A DNA stretch of 64,000 nt. It comes from Caballeronia sordidicola (GTDB lineage: Bacteria; Pseudomonadota; Gammaproteobacteria; Burkholderiales; Burkholderiaceae). Positions 8,285-18,200 of the stretch are shown piece by piece; within the stretch, counting starts at the first letter, position 1, and each line of letters opens with the position of its first letter. The stretch spans positions 124,001 through 188,000 of the forward strand of contig NZ_MTHB01000046.1 of the NCBI RefSeq assembly GCF_002220365.1, written 5' to 3'. A program made the position numbers and the translations under genes. Under the pieces are notes generated by a model. That model had not been told where the DNA came from. It saw nothing but the letters and a program-made list of their open reading frames with translations, and made no database searches.

Positions 8285-9418
8285 CGGTTCACCCGGCACA
8301 GGCTCGAATAACTGATTTTCCGCTCCTTGGTGAGGTGGACAGGGTAAAGAAACACGGAAGCCCCACGCGAGTCAAACCTCAAAAGAGCAATCCTTGCGCA
8401 ATTCATGTTGGTCACGCAAGCGTTCGGAGCGTTCTCATGGATAACACTCGGGCCGCCGGTAGCTGCAACGGAGTTGAAGAAGATAGATCAGAACGGACCG
8501 GCGCGTCGAACCCAGGCTGGGCGATCTGAGGCATTCATCGACGAACTGCGCGCACGCCGGCACGGTCCGAACGCTAATCCTCCCGCATGGCGCTCAAGCA
8601 ATTTTTAGTCACTGATGGCGCAATTAAGAATCTGAACGAAGCATATTAATTGTCTGATGTATAAATCCAGGTTTGTTGGCAAACTATTGACTCACGGCAT
8701 TTTTCAAATTTCCTTCTTCAATCTCTATTTGTCACACGAGTCTCGTCGCATCGGGGGACATCTCACAATTCATTGCACTGCGTTTCCCAATATTGACATC
8801 CAGCAATGTGCGCTACATCTTGAAATCACGATGTACATAAGCAAACGTTGCAATGCATAAAAAGCTGCCTCGTATTCCTTTTTCAACGGGAGAAACCCGC
8901 GCCCCTACTGCGCAAAAGCCGCCAGCCCCAGCAGCGATGTCCGCACTGTTTTTCAGGATGCGTCGATATCTGCAACGACCTGCAGATTTTGTTGTCTTGG
9001 TCTAACCACAACGCCTGTTGAACCAGCAAGATAAACATGCAACGATTTAACTGTTCACTTTGCAGAATTTCCATGGCGTCTGTGAATTATTTTCCCAGCT
9101 TTAGAATGTAAAAATCAGCGTTCTCCTCAAACCCGACATCACAACTACTAAAACTGCGTTTCCGGGCTCTGAGCAAACGCGCTTTATAAGCTGCAACGTA
9201 TCAAAAGTCTATTGCTACGCGGTAAACATGACGGCCAGTCGGATCGGCAATTTTTTCGCTTAGAAATAAACTATTTGTTTGAATGAGCAGAATTGACCTA
9301 AATTATCGATACGTCCGGAAGGGGATCCATCCAGACACACCGTGTCCCACTTCTGTCTGCCTGTGCGCGATCGCGCCGGGCCTCGCAAAGGTATGTCCAG
9401 AAATTTTGCTTTCAGAAT
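8285..9418. other. AT-rich intergenic region without recognisable gene
   Basis: About 1.1 kb. From roughly 8620 the base composition is clearly more AT-rich than the neighbouring genes. Several frames of 60-100 codons exist, but none has a ribosome site, signal peptide or familiar motif. I saw no tRNA cloverleaf and no transposase remnant. The region may hold promoter and regulatory DNA for the sigma-54-driven gene at 9505, or be a decayed insertion. Confidence 0.5.
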
Positions 9419-9434
9419 TGGCACGTTTAATGCT
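9419..9434 (+). promoter_or_regulatory. Sigma-54 (RpoN) promoter
   Basis: The sequence TGGCACGTTTAATGCT matches the -24/-12 consensus (TGGCACG-N4-TTGCW) except for one base. The invariant GG (9420-9421) and GC (9432-9433) are separated by exactly 10 bases. Transcription would begin near 9445, about 60 bases before the ATG at 9505. An activator (enhancer-binding protein) site would be expected in the AT-rich DNA upstream. Confidence 0.6.
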
Positions 9435-9504
9435 TGTTTGCTGACGCTTATTTGTTCAATTAAAAATTAATTCGTCGTCTTTTTGTCCACCTTAGATTAT
9501 CACT

Positions 9505-10050
9505 ATGCTAACAACTCCAGTGATCGAAACCCACCTGAATGCCTTTCATGAGGTAATTGCAGAATGCACTGACCTCAAAAGCCGTGTTGAGACGGAGCGC
9601 ATGGCGGTATCGGCGATTACGGCAGCGATTGTCAATGCAGGTGTAACGCTCGCCAGGCGAGGTTACATGACACCGCAAAAGGTGGAAGTACTAACCCTGT
9701 CGATCGAAGAGAACGCGCTCGACCTTAAAGCGGCGCTTGATGAAGTCGATGCCTCCATTCGCACGGCCATTGGCCCTGTCGAGAAATTCGCCGCAGTAAC
9801 GGAACGGTTGAGGACGGCTCAGAAAGGAGCGCTTCCGGTTCACGTCGAGGCGGCAGCGAGTCAATCAGGAGATCCGGAAGCCTTGATGTTCGATTCATTG
9901 GTCGCTCAACACTCTGCGTTATGCGAGCATTTACTGGAAAGCGTGCGGGAACTGGCCAATAAAGCCACGAACCGGCTCGATGATCTGCGGGAAAAGATCG
10001 ACCGGCTGCAGTCGTCTTATGGAGAAATCACTGCGGCGATGGCATCGTGA
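9505..10050 (+). CDS. Helical hypothetical protein behind a sigma-54 promoter
   Basis: 181 residues, rich in Ala, Glu, Leu and Arg and predicted to be almost all alpha-helical. Two long helical stretches can be seen, at about 15-100 and 125-178. The last one (LLESVRELANKATNRLDDLREKIDRLQ) has a clear heptad pattern. It has no signal peptide or membrane segment, so it is likely a soluble cytoplasmic protein that oligomerises through coiled coils. I do not recognise a family. No obvious Shine-Dalgarno sequence precedes the ATG. The RpoN promoter upstream suggests it belongs to a nitrogen, motility or stress regulon. Confidence 0.65.
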   Translation: MLTTPVIETHLNAFHEVIAECTDLKSRVETERMAVSAITAAIVNAGVTLARRGYMTPQKVEVLTLSIEENALDLKAALDEVDASIRTAIGPVEKFAAVTERLRTAQKGALPVHVEAAASQSGDPEALMFDSLVAQHSALCEHLLESVRELANKATNRLDDLREKIDRLQSSYGEITAAMAS

Positions 10051-10406
10051 CGCGTCGCGGCGCGACGCCGGTGGACGCGCGTGTTGCGCTGCGTTACGTT
10101 GCGGGCGTTACATCGGCAGGAACAGGCATGTGACCGGTGAGTACCGGTGAATGAAGGCGGCCCCCTTTCTGCGTCGACGAAGACGGACCGTTCAAGCGCC
10201 CCGTCCGGCACCGCAGCGCAAAAGCCGGCGCAGGGAAACGCGGCCCGGCGTTTTTCACCAGCGGCCGCCGAGCTTGCAGCAGCGCCTGTTCGTCCGCGAA
10301 CACGCGGCGGAAATTGGATGATTCCGCATTGCACCGTAGCGTGCTATCGTTTTCATGCCGGAATCAGAACGTCCGGCACACGTCAATCATCTTCGTGAGC
10401 TCCGCC

Positions 10407-10772
10407 ATGAACGATGTACGCCACAATCTCACCCCGACCGACCGCGTGGAATTGCTCTGCTGGCTTACGTGCGGAAGCCTCGGCGCCTACTATCTGAACG
10501 GCTCCTGGCCCACTGCGGCTTTTCACGTACAAGCGGCTCACAAGTGGCTGGACAGGCATAAGCGCCAAGCTGAATGGCTCGCCATCGCAAAGCTCGCAGC
10601 GATTGCAGCCGACCTCGCCCAACGCCATTCGGAACTCGTGGATGCCGATTGGGCCCGCGATGCCGTGGAAGAGATCCTGGACAGCGACGACCTCAACTAT
10701 CAATCGGAGCTGGTGTTGCGCGTGCTCGATGAATGCAAGCGCGCGCTCGCCGATAAACGGCCGGCCGACTGA
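10407..10772 (+). CDS. Hypothetical protein
   Basis: 121 residues from ATG 10407. The protein is helical with a hydrophobic centre (ELLCWLTCGSLGAYYLNG) that is too short and polar to be a confident membrane helix. It is followed by an acidic/basic helix region (WARDAVEEILDSDDLNYQSELVLRVLDECKRAL). The frame is open upstream to 10314, but the ATG at 10407 gives the most regular protein. It is preceded by GTGAGCTCCGCC, a weak ribosome site. No family is recognised. Confidence 0.55.
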   Translation: MNDVRHNLTPTDRVELLCWLTCGSLGAYYLNGSWPTAAFHVQAAHKWLDRHKRQAEWLAIAKLAAIAADLAQRHSELVDADWARDAVEEILDSDDLNYQSELVLRVLDECKRALADKRPAD

Positions 10773-10870
10773 CCCGGCAAAATCAGGGGCCTTCCTTGAT
10801 GAGAGTCATCGATTCGACGAAAGCCCCCTGCCTTGAAGCGCTTTGCTGCGTCGGCTTTACTGCGCCGGCT

Positions 10871-11983
10871 TCAGAATCTCGTGCGCATCCCGATCCGGAT
10901 TGCCGTTGACGAATCCCCCGAGCCGACATACACGCCATTGGAAAACACGGGTGCCGAGCCACCGCCGAGAAACACCGGCGCAGCGCCGCCCGATACCCGC
11001 AAGTAGGTGGCGCTGGTGTAGACGTCCGTGCGCTTGGACAGCGCATAGTCAAGCAGCACCGTCCCGTTCTGAAACTTCTGCTCGCCAAGTTTGCTGCACC
11101 AATAGCCGCCCATCAAGGTCGTCGCCGGGGTCAACTGAAACACCTCGTTGATCTCGTAGGTCGGCATCGAACCGCTGTCGTTGGCGACGCGAAAGTGGGT
11201 ATCGGTGAAAAGCAGCCGCGTGAGGCTGCGTCCGTACCGGTAGCTCGCACCTGCGCCGATCGTGCTGACGCTCGTGGCCAGGACCGGCGCCCCCGACAAG
11301 TTCGGAAACAGCGTGGTACCCGCCTGGGTCGGCGCGTTGAGACCGAGATCATGGGTATCGGTGTAGGCGACGCCAGCCTGGAACGGGCCGCCGTCGTATC
11401 GAGCGCCGAACGCGATCACGCGTCCGGTCCCGGCCGAGACGGATTGCGAAGGGAACGCATAGAGGGCGCCGAATGAAAAACCATAATAGGTTGGCGACTT
11501 GTACTTGAGCGCGTTGTTGATGTGCAAGGTGCCGGCCAGATGGTCGAAGTCGCCCGGATGCCAGGAGTATTGCCCGGCGTACTGCCCCATCGCGAACTGC
11601 GTGAGATTGTCCCAGAAGAAGTCGTATTGCTTGCCGAGCGTGAGCGTGCCATGACTGGTGTCGGTGAGGCCCACCCATGCCTGGCGGCTGAACAACACGC
11701 CGGACTGGACCATGGTGCCGTTATATAGATTAAAGCCATTCTCCAACTGGAAAATAGCCTTGGCACCGCCGCCAAGATCTTCGCTGCCTAGCAACCCCCA
11801 GCGATTCGACTGGATCGAGCCGTCGTTCGCCACAAAGGTTCCGTGCCCGTTCAGATTGCTGAAGTACGTGATGCCGGCGTCGATAATGCCGTACAGCGTG
11901 ACGCTGCTTTGCGCGTAAGCGCAAGGGGTGGCCATCGCCGATATTGCCAATGCTGCGGCGCTGCAAATCCATCTCTTCTTCAT
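10871..11983 (-). CDS. Gram-negative outer-membrane porin (OpcP-like)
   Basis: 370 residues. The signal peptide is 1-24, with cleavage after AYA. The mature N-terminus QSSVTLYGIIDAGITYFSN is typical of Burkholderiales trimeric porins. The chain alternates beta-strands and ends in a terminal aromatic (MRTRF), the signal used for outer-membrane assembly. It forms a general or anion-selective diffusion channel. A good ribosome site (GGAGAC) precedes the ATG. It lies directly downstream of the box cluster but is separated from boxA by more than 500 bases and by a terminator. A link to benzoate uptake is therefore possible but unproven. Confidence 0.93.
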   Translation of the reverse strand: MKKRWICSAAALAISAMATPCAYAQSSVTLYGIIDAGITYFSNLNGHGTFVANDGSIQSNRWGLLGSEDLGGGAKAIFQLENGFNLYNGTMVQSGVLFSRQAWVGLTDTSHGTLTLGKQYDFFWDNLTQFAMGQYAGQYSWHPGDFDHLAGTLHINNALKYKSPTYYGFSFGALYAFPSQSVSAGTGRVIAFGARYDGGPFQAGVAYTDTHDLGLNAPTQAGTTLFPNLSGAPVLATSVSTIGAGASYRYGRSLTRLLFTDTHFRVANDSGSMPTYEINEVFQLTPATTLMGGYWCSKLGEQKFQNGTVLLDYALSKRTDVYTSATYLRVSGGAAPVFLGGGSAPVFSNGVYVGSGDSSTAIRIGMRTRF

Positions 11984-12475
11984 CGCGTTGTCTCCATCAG
12001 GTTTTTTTATGCAAAGCGGTTCCCCGCCCCTTCGTCGAGGGGATGTCGGGCGTGCAATGACGACGGCTAAAGGATCTCGGTACGACTCAAACGGTATGAC
12101 TCGAACGTGTGAATCAGCCGAGGAGTGTTGAACAGGCGAAGCCCGTAGTCGCGTGGCAGCGAATGCCGGGTTTTTCAGGTACCGCGTGCGGCTCGCCGCG
12201 GGTCAAGCCGAGCGCCAAACGCGGGCAAACGTTCGTCGGGCAGATCGCGTGGCGCCGATGCGTAGCGAGCCCTGCTTGGGCGACCGGCTTGCTGCGCTAA
12301 TACTGCCGGCCAAGGAGCGTCCGTTCATCTTGTCTCCGTCTCTTGTTTTTGGGTTGAGACAGTATCGCCCGGCAAACAGTTTTGATTTATTCTTTCAATT
12401 AACGTTATTGATTTGCGAACCGAATCAATAAGTGATCTTGACGACTTTGGTAACGGGAAACGAGAGACCCGATGC
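11984..12475. other. Intergenic region upstream of the porin
   Basis: About 490 bases between the porin start and the boxA terminator. No credible gene is seen. The part at 12340-12430 is AT-rich and may hold the porin promoter. I could not define -35/-10 boxes with confidence. Confidence 0.4.
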
Positions 12476-12498
12476 AAAACGCCCGCGTGAGCGGGCGT
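12476..12498 (-). terminator. Rho-independent terminator of the boxCBA operon
   Basis: The perfect 8-bp stem ACGCCCGC / GCGGGCGT has a GTGA loop. On the minus strand it is followed by TTTT. It lies 37 bases past the boxA stop codon. Confidence 0.8.
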
Positions 12499-12534
12499 CG
12501 AATGTTCGGCAAATCAAAGTGTTCTGGAAAGCGG

Positions 12535-13797
12535 TTAATAGGTCTCGAGATGCAACCGACCTTCCCGTTTGAGCGCCCGCCATAACGGGTCCCATTCAAT
12601 GCCGTTCTGCACGGCAATATCCCGCAGCGCTTGCAGCACGCCGTCCTCCATCCCCTTGAGCCCGCACACATAGATGAATGTGTTGTCATCGCGCAGCATC
12701 TGCCCGACATCTGCCGCACGTTCGCGCATCGCGTCCTGGACGTAGCGCTTCGGCTGCCCTGCAGTGCGTGAAAACGCCAGGGTTGTATCGATGAAATCCT
12801 TCGGCAGATTCACGAGCGGTCCGAAGTAAGGCAACTCCTCCTTGGTCCGCGCGCCGAAAAACAGCATCAGTTTGCCGGTCGCGCCCTTCAACCGCCTGCG
12901 TCGCCGGTATTCCGTCATCGCGCGCATCGGGGCCGACCCCGTGCCCGTGCAGATCATGAGCAAATGCGAGTTGGGATGGTTCGGCATCAGGAACGTGCTG
13001 CCGAACGGACCGATCACATTGACCTTGTCGCCCTTCTTCAAGTCACACAGATAGTTCGAGCAGACGCCGTCCGCTTCCTTACCGCGATGATCCTGCGTGA
13101 CGCGTTTGACCGTCAGCGACAGGTTGTTATACCCCTCGCGTTCGCCGTCGCGCGGGCTCGCGATGGAGTACTGGCGAGCGTGGTGCGTCTTGCCGTCTTG
13201 CGTTGCGCCCGGCGGCAAGATGCCGATCGACTGACCCTCGACCACCGGAAATGGCGTGGTGCCGAAATCCAGCATGATGTGATGAATATCGCTTGCGGTG
13301 GACTCGCCGGTAAGCCGGTAGTTGCCCACCACCGTCGCCACGATCGGCAGCTTGTGCGTGTACAAGTTCACGTACGGCTTGGCCGCCGACCAAGGCGGCA
13401 AAGTCGAGCCGCGCGCCGTATCCACGTCGATGCCTGCCGGGCTTTCGTCGAGGTTATCCGCTGCGCTGGCGCCGGCATCGGCGCTGGCTGGAGCATGGTT
13501 ATCCAGCGCCGCGCTTGCCGTGGTGTTCTGCGCCGGCAGTTCGTCCCAGGTGAACTGCTCTTCAATGCTGTAGGCCTGCGATTTCAGCACCGTGCGCCAG
13601 TTGTCGATAGAGCCGGTAGGGCACGGTGAGATGCACGCCATGCAGCCGTTGCAGACCTCAGCCTTGACGACGTAGTTGTTGGCGTCGTGTGTAATGGCGT
13701 CGACAGGACAGGTCTCTTCGCATGTGTTGCAGCGAATGCAGATCTCCGGGTCGATCAGATGCTGCTTGAGGACTTCCATGGGGGCTGGACCGTTCAT
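12535..13797 (-). CDS. boxA: Benzoyl-CoA 2,3-epoxidase reductase subunit BoxA
   Basis: 420 residues from ATG 13797, chosen because GGAGAC lies 8 bases upstream; a GTG at 13815 has no such site. The N-terminus has two [4Fe-4S] clusters: [12 protein letters not shown] and [12 protein letters not shown]. After a variable Ala-rich linker (about 90-125) comes a ferredoxin-NADP reductase module with an FAD-binding RQYSIASP and an NADP-binding block [14 protein letters not shown]. BoxA takes electrons from NADPH and passes them to the di-iron BoxB, which epoxidises benzoyl-CoA. It is the last gene of boxC-boxB-boxA. Length and motifs are normal. Confidence 0.95.
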   Translation of the reverse strand: MNGPAPMEVLKQHLIDPEICIRCNTCEETCPVDAITHDANNYVVKAEVCNGCMACISPCPTGSIDNWRTVLKSQAYSIEEQFTWDELPAQNTTASAALDNHAPASADAGASAADNLDESPAGIDVDTARGSTLPPWSAAKPYVNLYTHKLPIVATVVGNYRLTGESTASDIHHIMLDFGTTPFPVVEGQSIGILPPGATQDGKTHHARQYSIASPRDGEREGYNNLSLTVKRVTQDHRGKEADGVCSNYLCDLKKGDKVNVIGPFGSTFLMPNHPNSHLLMICTGTGSAPMRAMTEYRRRRRLKGATGKLMLFFGARTKEELPYFGPLVNLPKDFIDTTLAFSRTAGQPKRYVQDAMRERAADVGQMLRDDNTFIYVCGLKGMEDGVLQALRDIAVQNGIEWDPLWRALKREGRLHLETY

Positions 13798-13866
13798 TGT
13801 TGTCTCCATCTGCACCGGGACCGCAACGACATTGCGCTAGCGGTCCCGACGCGCCTGCTGAATTGC

Positions 13867-15294
13867 TTAGTTGAAGCGCACGTAGTCGAAATCGACGGGC
13901 TGGCGATTGATGCCCATCGCCGGCGGTGCGATCCAGTTGGCGAACTTGCCCGGCTCGACGACGCGGCCCATCAGCGAGGCGACATACGCACGATCCTCCG
14001 GCGTCGGCAGCCATTTCGCCTCGTTCGCTTTCCATTCGTTTTCATTGACCAAGCGCCCGTCGGGTGCCACGCGCACGCCGGCAAAGGTGCCGATCTGACG
14101 GTTGAACGCCTTGTGCGGCACGCTCAGGCGAACGTCGATACCCGCCTTTTCCAGCACCTTGTTCCAGCGCCCGACACCTGCCACGGAATCCCTGATGTAG
14201 TCATCACGCAGCACCTCGTTCATGGCGTTGAGCATGGGCACCTCGCGCTCGACCAGCTTGCCGTCCTGAACGTCGAGCAGCTTGTAGCTCTGGCCGTTCA
14301 ACTGATGATCGTCGTCTCGCTTGCTTTCTTCGTAACGGCCCTTGAGGCCCGAGCTATAGAAGGTCGCCGCGTTCGACGAATGATCCGCACCGAACAGATC
14401 GATGGTCACCGAGTAGTGGAAATTCAGATAGCGCTGGATCGTTTCAAGGTCGATCACGCCGGCCGCGCGGATCTTGTTGACATCGTCGGTCTTCAGTTCG
14501 TTCATGACCTGGGAGGTCCGCTGGATCACCCGCGAGACGCCCGATTCGCCCACGAACATGTGATGCGCTTCTTCCGTCAGCATGAACTTCGTCGTGCGCG
14601 CGAGCGGGTCGAAGCCGGACTCGGCGAGTGCGGACAACTGGAACTTGCCGTCGCGATCCGTGAAGTAGGTGAACATGAAAAACGCCAGCCAGTCCGGCGT
14701 GCGTTCGTTAAACGCACCGAGAATGCGCGGATTGTTTTCGTCGCCGGAACGACGGTCCAGCAATGCTTCGGCTTCCTCACGACCGTCACGGCCGAAGTAA
14801 CGATGCAGCAGGTATACCATCGCCCACAAATGACGCCCTTCCTCCACGTTGACCTGGAACAGGTTGCGCAAGTCATACATGGACGGCGCCGTGAGTCCCA
14901 GGTGCCGTTGCTGTTCGACCGATGCAGGCTCGGTATCTCCCTGCGTCACAATGATTCGCCGCAGGTTCGCGCGATGTTCGCCCGGCACCTCCTGCCACGC
15001 CGCTTCGCCCTTATGCTCGCCAAAGCTGATTTGCCGGTCCGCGACGCCGGGCGTGAGGAAAATGCCCCACCTGTAGTCCGGCATCTTCACGTGATCGAAA
15101 TGAGCCCAGCCGCCGGCGTCCACGCTCACGGCCGTGCGCAGATACACATCGTAGTTCGGCGAGCCTTCCGGCCCCATGTCGCCCCACCATGACAGGAAGT
15201 TGGGCTGCCATTGTTCGAGCGCGCGCTGCAGCGTGCGGTCGTCGGCGAGATTGACGTTGTTCGGGATCTTTTCGCTGTAGTTGATCGTAGACAT
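13867..15294 (-). CDS. boxB: Benzoyl-CoA 2,3-epoxidase oxygenase subunit BoxB
   Basis: 475 residues, the usual length. It is a class I-like di-iron oxygenase that converts benzoyl-CoA and O2 to 2,3-epoxy-2,3-dihydrobenzoyl-CoA with electrons from BoxA. The two ExxH di-iron ligand motifs are visible: EEGRH (Glu152, His155) and EEAHH (Glu242, His245). It sits 78 bases after boxC and 69 bases before boxA. A clear ribosome site (AAGGAA) precedes the ATG. Confidence 0.97.
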   Translation of the reverse strand: MSTINYSEKIPNNVNLADDRTLQRALEQWQPNFLSWWGDMGPEGSPNYDVYLRTAVSVDAGGWAHFDHVKMPDYRWGIFLTPGVADRQISFGEHKGEAAWQEVPGEHRANLRRIIVTQGDTEPASVEQQRHLGLTAPSMYDLRNLFQVNVEEGRHLWAMVYLLHRYFGRDGREEAEALLDRRSGDENNPRILGAFNERTPDWLAFFMFTYFTDRDGKFQLSALAESGFDPLARTTKFMLTEEAHHMFVGESGVSRVIQRTSQVMNELKTDDVNKIRAAGVIDLETIQRYLNFHYSVTIDLFGADHSSNAATFYSSGLKGRYEESKRDDDHQLNGQSYKLLDVQDGKLVEREVPMLNAMNEVLRDDYIRDSVAGVGRWNKVLEKAGIDVRLSVPHKAFNRQIGTFAGVRVAPDGRLVNENEWKANEAKWLPTPEDRAYVASLMGRVVEPGKFANWIAPPAMGINRQPVDFDYVRFN

Positions 15295-15372
15295 GGTTAT
15301 TTCCTTATAGCCGTGACGTTGACGAGCGCTTGATTTGATCGCTGAATGAGCGAGACCGGGCGGTCATAAGCG

Positions 15373-17127
15373 TCAGACGCGATTGAGGTCGAATTGCGCC
15401 TTGCTGCCTTTGCCGTACACCTTGAGGGCACCCTTCTCCCCCACCGCGTTCGGCCGGTTGAAGATCCAGTTCTGCCAGGCCGACAAACGCCCGAAGATGC
15501 GCGTCTCCATCGTCTCGACGCCGTTGAAGCGCAGGTTGGCCTCAAGGCCCGTGAGCGCATCCGGCGACATGGCTGCACGTTCTTCAATAGCAATCCGGAT
15601 CTCGTCGGCCCAATCGATATCGTCCGGCGACGCGGTAACCAGTCCGAGACGCTCCGCTTCGACTGGCTTAACCGGCTGTCCGATCTGCTCGCGTACCGCG
15701 TTCATTGGCTCCGTTTCGTCGTAGAAACGGCGGCCAAGGCGCGACTGGCCCGTGATCATCGGATAGAGGCCAAAGTTCGCTTCCGAGAGCGTCAGCACTG
15801 GTTCCTCTTCCTCATTGCTCGGCAATGCGGCCATGTAGCTGCGGTCGCAGGCAAACGCGAGTTCGGCGAAGGTGCCGGCGAAACATGAACCCGGCTCGAT
15901 CAGCGCGAACAGCGTGCGCGACGAGACGTCGATACGTGCCAGCGTACGGCGCAACATGCCGATGGTTTCGCGAACGAACCAGTGGTCGCGATGCTCGAGA
16001 AGCGTAGCGTCCGCGGCGAGCAGCGTGCGTGCGTCGCCTTCGGTCTTGAAGATCCAGGTGCCAATGTCGAGTTCATTCGTGCGCATGCACAGGATGGCGT
16101 CGTCGAGTTCGCGGGCGAACTGCAGGGGCCACCAGTTAGCGCCGGCCGCGACGATTTCGCTTAAGTCCGACTGCGGGTTCGTCGACGGCGCTTTCGCGGT
16201 GAAGGTTGCGGTACGGCGAGCACGGTCGATGCTGATATCGACGGTCGCATAGCTCAGGCCATCGGCGCGGTCCGTGCGTTCTATACGCGTCAAGGCAATG
16301 CCTTGCGCTGTGGCCGGCCGGTCGCTTTGCGCGGCCAGTTCCAGCGCACGCGCCTGAATCGTTTCCTTGAATACGTTCGGCTTCACGACTTCATCGACCA
16401 GACGCCACTGCTTCGCGCGCTCGCCACGCACCCCTTCAACAATGGTGCAGAAGATATCGGCGCGGTCGTGGCGAACCTTGCGTTTGTCGGTCACGCGGGT
16501 GAGGCCGCCGGTGCCGGGCAGCACGCCGAGCAGCGGTACTTCAGGCAACGCGACAGACGAAGAACGGTCGTCGACCAGATAGATTTCGTCGCACGCGAGC
16601 GCCATTTCATATCCACCGCCAGCGCAAGCGCCGTTGACGGCTGCGAGGAATTTGATACCCGAGTGGCGCGACGTATCTTCTATGCCGTTGCGCGTCTCGT
16701 TGGTGAACTTGCAGAAGTTGACTTTCCACGCATGCGATGAAAGGCCGAGCATGAAAATATTGGCGCCCGAGCAGAACACACGATCCTTGAGACTCGTCAC
16801 CACGACCGTGCGCACTTCCGGGTGCTCGAAGCGCACGCGCTGCAAAGCGTCGTGCAATTCGATATCGACACCCAGATCGTACGAGTTGAGTTTCAGCTTA
16901 TAACCATCACGAATACCGCCGTCTTCGGCAATATTGATGCCGAGCGTCGCCACTGCGCCGTCGAACATCAGCGACCAGTGTTTGTAACGGGCGGGCTCCG
17001 TGCGGTAATCGACGCGCTTGCCGGCCGGCGCTGCGACGGTTTCTGCCTGTACTGCGGTTACGGCCGGTGGGCCTGCGGGGGGCGTGCCATTGATGCCTGC
17101 CTGCTCCGCTGATTGCGCGACTGCCAT
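15373..17127 (-). CDS. boxC: 2,3-epoxybenzoyl-CoA dihydrolase BoxC
   Basis: 584 residues. This enoyl-CoA hydratase/isomerase superfamily member hydrolyses the ring-epoxide of benzoyl-CoA, giving 3,4-dehydroadipyl-CoA semialdehyde and formate. The crotonase-type oxyanion-hole block is seen around CSGANIFMLGLSSHAWKVN and the later ACAGGGYEMALACDEIYLVDDRSS. A second crotonase-like half follows. The first 50 residues are an Ala/Pro-rich extension (AQSAEQAGINGTPPAGPPAV) that makes it a little longer than most BoxC. The start has a strong ribosome site (AAGGAGA). It is the first gene of the boxCBA transcript, with its own promoter and BoxR-type dyad upstream. Confidence 0.96.
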   Translation of the reverse strand: MAVAQSAEQAGINGTPPAGPPAVTAVQAETVAAPAGKRVDYRTEPARYKHWSLMFDGAVATLGINIAEDGGIRDGYKLKLNSYDLGVDIELHDALQRVRFEHPEVRTVVVTSLKDRVFCSGANIFMLGLSSHAWKVNFCKFTNETRNGIEDTSRHSGIKFLAAVNGACAGGGYEMALACDEIYLVDDRSSSVALPEVPLLGVLPGTGGLTRVTDKRKVRHDRADIFCTIVEGVRGERAKQWRLVDEVVKPNVFKETIQARALELAAQSDRPATAQGIALTRIERTDRADGLSYATVDISIDRARRTATFTAKAPSTNPQSDLSEIVAAGANWWPLQFARELDDAILCMRTNELDIGTWIFKTEGDARTLLAADATLLEHRDHWFVRETIGMLRRTLARIDVSSRTLFALIEPGSCFAGTFAELAFACDRSYMAALPSNEEEEPVLTLSEANFGLYPMITGQSRLGRRFYDETEPMNAVREQIGQPVKPVEAERLGLVTASPDDIDWADEIRIAIEERAAMSPDALTGLEANLRFNGVETMETRIFGRLSAWQNWIFNRPNAVGEKGALKVYGKGSKAQFDLNRV

Positions 17128-17159
17128 GGATGTCTCCTTCGTACACTGAATATGATTTG

Positions 17160-17191
17160 TGTACCATAGTGCATCTAACGGGTCACGGCAA
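17160..17191 (-). promoter_or_regulatory. boxC promoter with BoxR-type operator
   Basis: On the minus strand a -35 TTGCCG (17186-17191) and a -10 TATGGT (17163-17168) are spaced by 17 bases. Overlapping the -10 is TGTACCATAGTGCA (17160-17173, plus-strand reading), that is TGTA-N6-TGCA. TGCA-type half-sites with 6-bp spacing are described for the BzdR/BoxR repressors. A near-identical dyad sits in front of boxR (18201-18214). Repressor binding here would block RNA polymerase until benzoyl-CoA is present. Confidence 0.6.
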
Positions 17192-17236
17192 GCATTTTAA
17201 TGCTCTTATCGGGTTAATGCGGAGGCCAGATGCTTG

Positions 17237-18178
17237 CTATTCCGACGCGAGTCGTGCCGCCAACCGGTCTCGCAGCGATAAATAACATTCAGCCAGCGAC
17301 TTTCCGCTGGTATCGAAGGTCATGTCCGCGCGGCCGTACAGCTCGCTGCGCCCGGCCAGGATGCGTTTCAGGTCATCCATGGACTCCTTGTTACCCGACA
17401 TCGGCCGCAGATCCCCCTGGGCTACCACACGACGCATGTGATCCTCGGGCGTGGCCTGGAGCCATACAGTAAAACAGTGCGTGAGCAACGCGTTCAAGGT
17501 AGCCGGCTCGGACACCAGGCCACCCGGCGATGCAATCACCGCGCGCGGATGCTCCTGGATCACCGCCTCCAGAGCGCGATGCTCATATCGACGGTAAGCC
17601 GTTGCTCCATATAGCGCATGAATCTCCGACGGCGGGCAGCCGGCCAGTTGCGCGATCACGCGGTTGATCTCGACAAACGGCACTTTCAATTCGTCGGCAA
17701 GCATGCGGCCGAGCGTCGATTTACCCGCGCCGCGCAAGCCGATCAACGCAATTCTTTCCAGCCGGTGAGGGTCCTGCGGAGCGGTGGCGAGCATCTCTTC
17801 CAGCGCTATCCGCGCGCGCTTGAGGGTGTCGTGATCGCGGCCGCTCAGCAACTCCCGGATGCGAAGCCAGTCGGGCGTCAACGTGGTTTCGTCCCCCACG
17901 ATTTCCGCCAAGGTGCAGTTTAATGCTTTCATCAACTGCCGCAGGAACAGCACGGAAGCATTGCCGACGCCCGATTCCAGATTCGCCAGATATCGCTCGG
18001 AGACGTCAGCCTCTTTCGCCAACGCTTTTCTCGTCAGTCCGCGACGCGCACGCATCAAACGAACGCGCTCCCCCATTCCGACCAGGAAAGGATCGCGGGT
18101 CTCGCGCCCTTTTTCGACGTCCGCACTACTATTTCCGCCCTCAATTGGCTGCAAAACGGCGGTTTGCTTCATATCCAT
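17237..18178 (-). CDS. boxR: BoxR-type repressor: XRE DNA-binding domain fused to shikimate-kinase-like domain
   Basis: 313 residues from ATG 18178; the longer reading to 18220 runs into the operator and is unlikely. Residues about 35-95 form an XRE helix-turn-helix (GLTRKALAKEADVSERYLANLESG). Residues about 140-310 are a shikimate-kinase-like P-loop domain with Walker A GLRGAGKS (147-154). This fusion is the hallmark of BzdR and BoxR, in which the kinase-like domain senses benzoyl-CoA and releases the operator. It is transcribed in the same direction as boxCBA and divergently from the DUF4863-boxD-bclA operon, with TGCA dyads between. Confidence 0.93.
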   Translation of the reverse strand: MDMKQTAVLQPIEGGNSSADVEKGRETRDPFLVGMGERVRLMRARRGLTRKALAKEADVSERYLANLESGVGNASVLFLRQLMKALNCTLAEIVGDETTLTPDWLRIRELLSGRDHDTLKRARIALEEMLATAPQDPHRLERIALIGLRGAGKSTLGRMLADELKVPFVEINRVIAQLAGCPPSEIHALYGATAYRRYEHRALEAVIQEHPRAVIASPGGLVSEPATLNALLTHCFTVWLQATPEDHMRRVVAQGDLRPMSGNKESMDDLKRILAGRSELYGRADMTFDTSGKSLAECYLSLRDRLAARLASE

Positions 18179-18200
18179 AACTCTCAGTAAGGTACATAAA

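Noticed and set aside
6821..8311. 496-codon open frame on the plus strand
   Set aside because: It is antisense to the UbiB-like gene. Its product is rich in Arg, His and Gln with no domain pattern, as expected from the reverse frame of GC-rich coding DNA.
13687..15192. 501-codon plus-strand frame opposite boxB
   Set aside because: BoxB has full family motifs in the minus frame; the plus frame has no ribosome site or recognisable domain.
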